Translations under genes and position numbers: made by a program | In this document: positions 56,911 through 64,000 of the stretch, piece by piece | Position numbering within the stretch: position 1 is the first letter of the stretch | Layout of the letters: every line of letters begins with the position of its first letter | DNA from: Galeruca laticollis | Taxonomy: Eukaryota > Arthropoda > Insecta > Coleoptera > Chrysomelidae | Assembly: GCA_963921935.1 (NCBI GenBank) | Contig: OY998185.1 | Coordinates: 31,960,487 to 32,024,486 of the forward strand | DNA: 64,000 bases | Reading direction: 5' to 3' | Notes under the pieces: model-generated | Seen by the model: the letters and a program-made list of their open reading frames with translations, nothing else | What the model was told of the DNA's origin: nothing | Databases searched by the model: none

Positions 56911-57146
56911 CTATAAAAAATAAAATAAACCAATAATATAATTAATATTTATCCATTAACATTTTCAAACACTCTCTAAATTAAAATATTAGAAATAAAG
57001 TAAGACACATTGCATTAAAGATAGTTGTCAAGGTACGTACTCCTTTGAAAATTCATAACTACGTTTATTCTATTTGTCACCTTTAATGTCAATTTAGTAT
57101 TGTCACTGTTTTACAAATTATGTATTTTTTATTTTGAATTTATAAT

Positions 57147-57195
57147 AAAAACTTTTGAAAAAGCCTTATATTTAAGGCGAAACGTCAAGTTAACT
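57147..57195 (+). ncRNA. hammerhead-like ribozyme motif, PLE C 3' end
   Basis: Plus strand: stem I AACTT (57050-57054 offset, i.e. 57150-57154), core TTGAAAA (57155-57161), stem II GCCTT/AAGGC (57163-57167 and 57074-57078 offset, i.e. 57174-57178), GAAAC at 57179-57183, GTC, stem I AAGTT. Five perfect stem I pairs and five stem II pairs. ACGU stem III. Core variant U3-A8. Confidence 0.65.
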
Positions 57196-57272
57196 TACAA
57201 GAGTTTTAATCTGAACCTTTCCCAAGAAAAATACTTCAAAAAAATAATATAATAATGGTTCAAGAACATTCC

Positions 57273-57277
<5 letters not shown>

Positions 57278-57334
<57 letters not shown>
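57278..57334. repeat. (TA)n microsatellite
   Basis: 57 bp of TA between PLE C and the 63-bp tandem repeat. Confidence 0.9.
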
Positions 57335-57336
<2 letters not shown>

Positions 57337-57340
57337 ATTA

Positions 57341-57590
57341 TTTGATAATAGCGCACAGATATTTATATTATACCAGGGATCATAGTTAGTCTTATCTTAG
57401 AGTTTTGATAATAGCGTACAGATATTTATATTATACCAGAGATCATAGTTAGTCCTATCTTAGAGTTTTGAGAATAGCGTACAGATATTTATATTATACC
57501 GGGGATCATAGTTAGTCCTATCTTAGAGTTTTTGATAATAGCGTACAGATATTTATATTTTACCAGGGATTATAGTTAGTCCTATCCTAA
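57341..57590. repeat. 63-bp tandem repeat, four copies
   Basis: Copies start at 57341, 57404, 57467 and 57531 with TTTGATAATAGCG or close variants and contain GATCATAGTTAGTC. They differ by a few bases. Confidence 0.9.
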
Positions 57591-58479
57591 TAATTAATTT
57601 TCCGAATTTTATTGATATAGAGTGTATTGCTATTATATTCCTCTCGCCACGAGAAACGTAATTATAATTAGAAATAGGGGATAAGGAATTTCCCCTTCCT
57701 TTTTTGTATTTACCAGTGGATTAAATCTCACAATATCCGTATTCATTTCTTTCCCATCCCAGAAATTTTGGCAATATAGATATAGGATTTACAGGATATC
57801 ATATTTGATACGATTCATAAAGTTTCGGTTGTTTCCTACTTATTGCCTTAATTTTTGTGGAGGATAACCAACATAAACATTAAGTGGATAGGGTACCATA
57901 CTTATACATGTTAAGTATCAGAAGATATACCATTTGTTTTTCTCTTATTTATGTAAGGTATATCACGTAGGCCATCTTAAAAGCCAGGAGAAAGCCCCGT
58001 ATATTGTTTTATTATATTGCAAAGCGTTCGTATATGGTTCTAATAATTTTCTTTTTTTTTCTTTGTAATATATGCTTGTATATATTTTAACCTTTCAATT
58101 TATTTCCATAACCTCAATCCTCACCACCCCCGTACCCGTCAAATAGGACGGACCGACTAAACCTGCACTACGAACTCGGGCTTGGCACACTGTATAAGCC
58201 CAAGGGGCCCCACGACGTCCTTGATCGCTCAAGCCTGGAACAACCCCTCCCTCGAGGTAATCCCGCAGGGAGAGTTCCTGGTTCTACAATTTTTGTGCCG
58301 CAAGGCACTGGTGACAGCACGCTGCAACGATTTTTTTTTAGGGTAGGAGTATACAGTAGGCCCCTTCCGGTCACTACAATCAGCGAGATAATACAGGAAC
58401 CAAACACATTTTACCGGTGACAGCAGAATAAAAATAGGATCTACCATAAATTAATTACACATCCAGTTCAATGGCAAAA
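57591..58479. other. spacer; GC-richer block at 58100-58420
   Basis: The GC-richer part (58100-58420) is unlike its surroundings and shares GGCACTGGTGACAGCA with 5921-5936. It may be the 5' region of the Jockey fragment that follows, or another repeat. No protein recognised. Confidence 0.4.
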
Positions 58480-59460
58480 GAAATCAAGTCCTTCTCAGAC
58501 CGGCCAGGAAATAATGAGAATTTCAGACGCAATGGTAACAAAGTCATCTCATCATTATCGAAAGATGAAGTAGAAAGATTCTTTTACCCGTTCCTGGAAT
58601 TTAAATTAAGAATGTTGGTTAGAATCATAGTAATGGGAATTTCCTAGATTCACAATGTACACAATGTCAACGCCGATACCACCTAAAAGAAAACCAGACA
58701 GAAATTGGGCACAACAGATCAACTTGCTGAAGTATTCACACCTGTCCCCGACTACTTAATTCACGATAGAAATGTCAACATTTTCTTAAATTTTGATCGC
58801 CAATTTTCAATGCCTACTTTACACCAGCAGAAACCCGAGAGGAAGTAAATGAAACAAACTGATACATAGCCCCTGACTATGAATTAATCACTGGCAAGTT
58901 TCTAAAACACTTTCCCAGAAAATATTTGGTACTACTAAGTACTATTAACAATAGGATCCTAAGTTTAAGTTATTTTTTAATCCTGTTGAAATGTGCCCAA
59001 ATCATAATTATAGCAGAATCTGGCAAACCACCGATGGAGCCCGCATCGTTTTCTCCCATAAGTTTACTTCCGCTCATTTATAAAATATTCAAAAGATTTC
59101 TGTTCAAAAGAATAATTACATTAATCTCAATGATTGACCTAATTCCTAACCATCAGTATGTATTTCGACAACACTACGTAACATCCCAACATTGTCACAA
59201 AATTGCAAACAAAGTCAGAGAGTGCCTTGGAACCTAAAAAGTATGTGCCTACATTCTTTGATGTTCAATAGACCTTCGATAAAGTCTGGCACGAGGGACC
59301 TGTACAAATTAAAATTGAATATCCCCAGTTATTTCATCTCGAAATCTTACTAAACGCACCTTTCAAGTTAAAATAAATGCCTCACTGTCATAATACCAAA
59401 CTTTACTATATGCCTTAATCTTACCATTTAACTGGTGTTATAACTGGTAACCCCGTATAT
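58480..59460 (+). pseudogene. Jockey-type LINE RT fragment
   Basis: NWAQQINLLKYS and EVFTPVPDY-like pieces (58700-58760) precede RT fingers: SGKPPMEPASFSPISLLPLI, LIPNHQYVFRQHYVTSQHCH (58926-59237 frame), then FFDVQ-TFDKVWHEGPV (59257-59310) with the palm. The PISLLP, HQYVFRQ and FDKVWHEG boxes are Jockey-clade signatures. Many stops. The catalytic YADD region is not present. Confidence 0.65.
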
Positions 59461-59907
59461 GGTTCAACACTGTAGATGCTGACAGCTGACTTTATTATTT
59501 GTTTATTGTTGAATTATTATTGTACATATTTTTATTGCTGATATAGATAGTTTTGCTAGTTAATAAATTCATTTTACATATTCAGTCTGATGTAAACTTT
59601 TGAATAATAAAGATTAATCCAATAAAATAATAATGTGTAATTAGTTTTTGAAAATAGTTGTAATAAAGTAATAAAATTATTTTTTAAAAATAAGTTCTCG
59701 ATACGGAGACTTATAAGTCTGGTCATTTGCTACGCCTAGGACTTGTAATCGATTTTATCTTCAGCCCTGTAACTTCCATATACATTTTTTCGTCCAACTC
59801 CCTCATTTGCTCATGCAACTGAGAATGAGAGCGACCTAATTAGTTACAGAAAACCGTTACAAAAGAGAGAAAAAGCACTTGAGTTAGATGAGATGAAGAG
59901 TGGCTAG
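59461..59907. other. AT-rich spacer
   Basis: No feature seen apart from general AT richness. Confidence 0.4.
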
Positions 59908-61106
59908 CATTGGTTCCCAACCTTTTCTGGACCACCGCCCCCTATAGAAGAGAACAAAAATTTCACCGACCCTACAACCCCCCCCCCCCCGTCGCTGGTT
60001 AGTCCAAAGTAGTTAATTTTATTTGAATATTATCTGTACCGTCCCAATAGATCTGTATTCAGCTTTAATTTCAGTTAATGTCTAAATTTGGTTTTAGAGG
60101 AATGATGAAGTAGAAATTTATTAAACGACTACCAAATGTACAATACAATTGTTTTCTAAACTTTTAAATATAAACACAGAATTAATAAGAAATACAATCA
60201 CAATAGAAATAAGAAATGCAATACAATAAGAAATACAAAATTAATAATAAAGAAAAAATCAATGAGACGGTTGAGGCTGGTGGAGTGTTACCAGTTTGTT
60301 AATATCGGGTTCAAATTTCGTTAACATCAATCGCGTATCGCCACGTTCAGTGATGTGTGGTCTGTTCCTCTTCTTTGACAGCAAATCAGACTATTGTCCA
60401 CAATCCAGGATAGAGAACTGGTATTGGTTTTTGAAGCCAGAACTCTTGATATCCACGTTTGAATTTCACTTTCAGTTCTTCGTTAGTTTTGAGTTCTAAT
60501 AGCTCCTCTTCCAAATTTGATGAGCCGTCAGTATCTGTGTTTGCGAAAGGATCTATAACCCAACTTGGTATTTCCTTGTTTAAAATATCTTGGAAACGCT
60601 CTGTGAAATCAACATGAAGAACTTCCAAGTGATGGCAGTAAGTAAGTAAATCTTCCGGTTTTTCAGACACTGTTTATAATGTGAGAAGATGGTTATACTC
60701 ACCTCTACCAAGAATTATTTTGAATATAAGAAGTTTTCCTGCAAAAGCAGCTATGACGTTTTTAGTTTTAACTGAATTTACATCATCACCTTGCAATTGT
60801 AGATTAACTTGATTAAATACTTTAAACAGGTAATTTTTTGACGTAATAAGGTTTTCGCGCAATTGTTCGTTTTCTTCAAGAAATTCCAACACTGAGTCCA
60901 ATAGATTGAAAAAACGATTCAGACAAACACCTTTAGAGAACCAACGTACTTCTGTGTGCAGCAGCAAGCGATTGCAGTCTTCATCATTTTCATTGCAAAG
61001 CTTATGAAACAAACGGTCATTCAATGAATTGCTTCTAATGATATTGCCCCCCTAAAAGGCTGCAGCGCCCACAGGGGGGCGATATCGCCCCCGTTGGGAA
61101 CCAATG
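59908..61106 (-). mobile_element. internally deleted hAT-type element
   Basis: Ends CATTGGTTCCCAACC (59908) and its near-complement GTTGGGAACCAATG (61093-61106), the style of hAT terminal repeats. GGCTAG flanks both ends (59902-59907 and 61107-61112), probably the remains of an 8-bp target duplication. The interior holds only the C-terminal part of a transposase on the minus strand. A run of C (59978-59990) lies near the left end. Confidence 0.7.
60259..61024 (-). pseudogene. hAT transposase C-terminal region, SCAND3/ZBED5-like
   Basis: Minus strand, in two frames: 61024-60674 with NRLLLHTEVRWFSKGVCLNR and LEFLEENEQLRENL, and 60670-60386 with CHHLEVLHVDFTERFQDILN and LQKPIPVLYPGLW. Then RGDTRLMLTKFEPDINKLV and the terminal HQPQPSH to a stop at 60259. 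These follow the ZBED5/SCAND3-type hAT transposase to its natural end. A frameshift (60670) and a stop near 60380 break it. The N-terminus with BED finger and the first catalytic part is deleted. Confidence 0.7.
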
Positions 61107-62950
61107 GGCTAGAGGCTAGGCACTAGGGACGGCGAGAACACATTTCATCGCGGGCAGATACTCTACGCATTTGTTTAAACAGTTAAGCAGTTAATTCCGT
61201 TTAAACTGTTAATAGAATAGAACAATGAAGCATAGTTATAATATTTAATCAGTATGTTTTTGGTTGAACGAATTACTCGATTGGTTATTTCAGGACTACT
61301 AGATATAATAATACAAAGCTTAAGGATATGTAAAAGAAAGGTGGAAATGAAGGAGAACTGATTCCAGTGGAGAAAATTGAGCAACTATCACCAGTAAACT
61401 CTCAATTGGAAATAAACTCGACTAAAATTGGTTGAAATGAATGCTCGAATCAACGTTCGCACTGTACAATTCACATTCTTTGCATTTCAAAATAATTTTG
61501 AGGAAGTTTCGTAGCATTACTGGTATCTTAAATTTCCTGAGAATGTGAGATCGACTACTCGACTAGGTCTCACACAAGATTACTTTGGTATATTTCCTTT
61601 CTTAATGTTTCAAGTGGAATGTCGATGTTCAGAAGTTAATTATTGTGACTAACTATGTTCGGAAATGATTGACTCAAATGATCTACATATTCAAGACGGA
61701 AAAAAATGTAATGGACCTTAATTAGAAATAAAGAAGGAAGGGATTGTCGGATTAGAAACTCAACGTTAAATATTGTGGATCAAACCGAATGAAATTAGGA
61801 ATTTGAATAATTTATTTCAGAATTTAATAACAATAAAAATGTCACACACAAGAATTGTTAACCAAGATGATTGAGTGATGAAGGATACGTTATCGCAAAA
61901 CCGACTTGAAGGCTGACGGGATTTATAAGATACACAAACAGAATTGTATAAGAATATATAGATATTTTGTAACGCTGGATTTTGATGGCATATAAATTAA
62001 ATTCCAGTATCAACATCAGTTACTCACGCCTAGAAGCGGTCACCATTACATGTACAGAATTATCTTCTCCTCGAATTAAAAACAATGAACTTATATGTAA
62101 TTGGAGAATACTAAGTGGTTCAAAATCTCCTCGCGTAAATTCTAATATCATTCACAAACTCGACTTTCCGAATTTATTCCCTCTACCTGAAAGAAAATTG
62201 TATACAGCAATAATTTTCATTGAATCATTTCAAGTTATCTTGAAGGATTTTCTTTTTAACAACGGCCTTAAAAGGATTTTGACATTCATATTCGTTTCAT
62301 TACGCATAACTCTCATTTGAGGTTTTCTCTTGATCTTACCTGGCAGCCACGTCACTTGATGTTTAATCTGTATCTCAAATATAAAAAAAACTCAACATAT
62401 CAGCAAAAATCTAACGCTGCATCATTGTAAAAACTTGAAATTTGTGGATTGACGTATGTTATTTTATTTTCCCGCTAATCATCATCCATATACAATAGAC
62501 ATACAATTCCCTGAGTCCCTTCAAGGGAAGAAGTATCTTGTTCACTTTTTAACGTGCCATGTGTACCATTTCAAACAAATGCGGATAGTTTAGAGATATT
62601 TTCTCAATACAACGTAATATAGTGTCAGCCAATATCATAGAACACGTCTTTATAATTCATTCTGAGATGGGATGACATGTAACCGGGTTGATACTTCCGG
62701 AGATAGGGAAAAATAAAAACCACTACTCCTTCGCCATTCATGCGAAAAATTGGTAGCTCCGATGAAAATATGAGATACGGTTTGGATCTGAAAAAGTTCA
62801 TCTAATACGTTTCTAGACTCTCACTTTATGTTTTCTTGAAAATTGATAAAAAAGTCTAATCACACCTTCACCATTTACCAAATATAATGAATAATTAATT
62901 GAGATATGAAAACAAAAATTTTATGACGAATATGAGAACACATTGAAATC

Positions 62951-62952
<2 letters not shown>
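61107..62952. other. spacer, unassigned
   Basis: A plus frame at 61982-62320 (112 codons) has no recognised domain. No repeat ends noticed. Confidence 0.4.

Positions 62953-62984
<32 letters not shown>
62953..62984. repeat. (TA)n microsatellite
   Basis: TA run beyond the 3' end of the PLE at the right edge. Confidence 0.9.
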
Positions 62985-62991
<7 letters not shown>

Positions 62992-63037
62992 TTTCAATTT
63001 CTTGGGTGTCAGGTTGTGTAGTTAATTAAATCATTTT

Positions 63038-63085
63038 ATTGTTACTGACGTTTCGTTCCTGGGTTAGGAACTTTCTCAAAGTTTA
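63038..63085 (-). ncRNA. hammerhead-like ribozyme motif, PLE at right edge
   Basis: Minus strand: stem I ACT, core TTGAGAA (63079-63073), stem II GTTCC/GGAAC (7-nt loop), GAAACGTC (63054-63047), stem I AGT. U3-A8 variant again. It lies 160 nt downstream of the PLE stop codon. Confidence 0.65.
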
Positions 63086-63241
63086 TTATTGACTGAATCA
63101 AGTTTCATCGTTTACAGTTCAAAATTAAAAACACATATACAATAGGTAAAAAACATTCATAAAACAGACATCTAAAACAAGTACCATCGATACAAATTCT
63201 ACGACATTATACAGGGGGAGTACGGAAGGACTTCAGATATA

Positions 63242-64000
63242 TTATTTTATTAAATTATGATAAATCTGACTTAAGTTTTTTACATATTGCTTATCGTTGA
63301 CTGTATTTTCTTCCTTTTTAATGTGCACCATTTCTTTAATTGTTAATTTTTTGTAGTTTGAATCTTGAGCTAGAATTTTGGTGTTTTTAAAATCGAACTC
63401 ATGGTTTTCATTGCTTTCATGTTTGTGGAGAGCCGTGGAAGCATTTTTGGTATATTTATGGCCATTTAATCTATTTTCTAAAGTCTGTGTGGTCATTCCT
63501 ATGTATTTTTTTGGACAGTTTAGGCAGGGTATAGAATATATAACGTTTGACTTTTTTGTGGTTTTTATTTTACTTTTTAATTTAGTGAATAATGGTGATA
63601 GGGTGTTTTGAGCTTTGTGACATATAGAGATATCATGTTTAGAAAATATGTGACTGAGTTTTTCTGAAAGCTGCTCTGTATATGGCATTGCTACATATTT
63701 ATTATTGTTTGACACTTTGTTTTTAGAGTATTTATTTGATGGGTTGTTATATATTTTATAGACTCTTTGTTTGCAAATACGGTTTATGGTATGTATTGGA
63801 TAATGATTGCTTATTAAAGTCGTTCTAACTTGTTTTATAACATCTGGTCTGTATTCTGGAGAAGTTAATTTGATGGCTCTGTCAACTAATCCAGTAATTA
63901 CGCTGTTTTTATGTGACTTTGGATGGTTGGAATTGTGGTTAAGGTATCGGCCTGATGAGGTTACTTTATTATACAGTTTAGTTTTGATAGTATTATGGTT
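63242..64000 (-). CDS. Penelope-like element, C-type: thumb and GIY-YIG endonuclease (partial at edge)
   Basis: One open frame from the window edge to a stop at 63242. From the edge: TIKTKLYNKVTSSGRYLNHN and NSVITGLVDRAIKLTSPEYR (thumb), YVAMPYTEQLSEKLSHIF (linker), then the nuclease IYSIPCLNCPKKYIGMTTQ (KYIG intact), LENRLNGHKYTKN, STALHKHESNENHEFDF and a helix TIKEMVHIKKEE. At least 253 codons without a stop. The RT lies beyond the edge. The similarity to PLE C is high, so both are one family. This may be the most complete PLE here. Confidence 0.85.
   Translation of the reverse strand, partial: NHNTIKTKLYNKVTSSGRYLNHNSNHPKSHKNSVITGLVDRAIKLTSPEYRPDVIKQVRTTLISNHYPIHTINRICKQRVYKIYNNPSNKYSKNKVSNNNKYVAMPYTEQLSEKLSHIFSKHDISICHKAQNTLSPLFTKLKSKIKTTKKSNVIYSIPCLNCPKKYIGMTTQTLENRLNGHKYTKNASTALHKHESNENHEFDFKNTKILAQDSNYKKLTIKEMVHIKKEENTVNDKQYVKNLSQIYHNLIK

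Larger units (their letters stand above)
55588..57207 (+). mobile_element. Penelope-like element C between inverted arms
   Basis: Arms 55588-55870 and about 56925-57207 are reverse complements. Between them is one long frame with RT palm, YVDD and GIY-YIG. The left arm joins the frame at TTTTTTTTACCAGCAAATTG, where RT begins mid-domain, so the element is 5'-truncated and capped by an inverted copy of its 3' UTR. Both arms carry a hammerhead-like motif. (TA)n runs lie outside both arms. Confidence 0.85.

Noticed and set aside
57341..57590. CRISPR-like array
   Set aside because: The repeat is contiguous, with no spacers, and the context is eukaryotic.
58168..58447. Two overlapping minus frames in the GC-richer block
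   Set aside because: Low-complexity Pro/Gly/Arg content and no homologous pattern; likely chance in GC-richer DNA.

Overview
This window reads as a repeat-dense, AT-rich nuclear segment of an animal genome, most likely an insect or other arthropod. Supporting signs are Penelope-like elements, Jockey/I/RTE/CR1-type LINEs, Ty3/Gypsy, piggyBac, hAT and Tc1/mariner-like remnants, many (TA)n microsatellites, a short GT-AG intron and polyadenylation-style spacing. I see no bacterial operons, no tRNA or rRNA, and no convincing host gene. Nearly every long open frame is a retroelement or transposase piece, and most are broken. The species cannot be named from this sequence.

Layout. 0.4-2.3 kb: Penelope-like element (PLE) A, copy 1, minus. 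2.3-4.4 kb: decayed I-type LINE with RNase H. 4.8-5.0 kb: piggyBac scrap. 6.0-8.0 kb: 5'-truncated Ty3/Gypsy pol running into a 3' LTR. 10.3-11.4 kb: 5'-truncated RTE-like LINE with an open RT frame, minus. 13.0-14.6 kb: second I-type LINE, minus. 15.2-18.3 kb: CR1/L2-like LINE, minus. 18.6-20.5 kb: GC-richer Jockey-type ORF1. 20.5-23.4 kb: AT-rich spacer. 23.4-25.3 kb: deleted copy of a long-TIR Tc1/mariner-like element. 25.4-27.1 kb: PLE B between 560-bp inverted arms. 27.2-28.6 kb: decayed PLE. 28.9-35.5 kb: inverted duplication (1.5-kb arms) around a second transposon copy that has both ends and a TA duplication. 36.7-41.0 kb: non-autonomous LTR retrotransposon with LTRs, PBS, PPT and target duplication. 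40.8-52.1 kb: very large palindrome (4.7-kb arms, 1.9-kb spacer) carrying an RTE-like LINE on its left arm and the inverted, truncated copy on its right arm. 52.1-54.4 kb: PLE A copy 2. 55.4-57.2 kb: PLE C between inverted arms. 57.3-57.6 kb: 63-bp tandem repeat. 58.5-59.5 kb: Jockey RT scrap. 59.9-61.1 kb: internally deleted hAT element. 63.0-64.0 kb: PLE of the C type, open to the window edge.

Most notable signal. At least ten hammerhead-ribozyme-like motifs sit in the terminal or inverted arms of the PLEs, on the strand that would be transcribed with the GIY-YIG frame or in its inverted copy. Hammerheads in PLEs are an established association. Here several copies replace the core CUGANGA by UUGANAA, a paired change at positions 3 and 8 that would keep the known 3-8 base pair. 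Their stem III is a tiny self-complementary ACGU, AGCU or ACAAUUGU, as expected for ribozymes that work as dimers. The other unusual structures are the two large inverted duplications, the LTR element with tandemly repeated LTR-end/PBS cassettes, and the transposase with a 46-nt intron.
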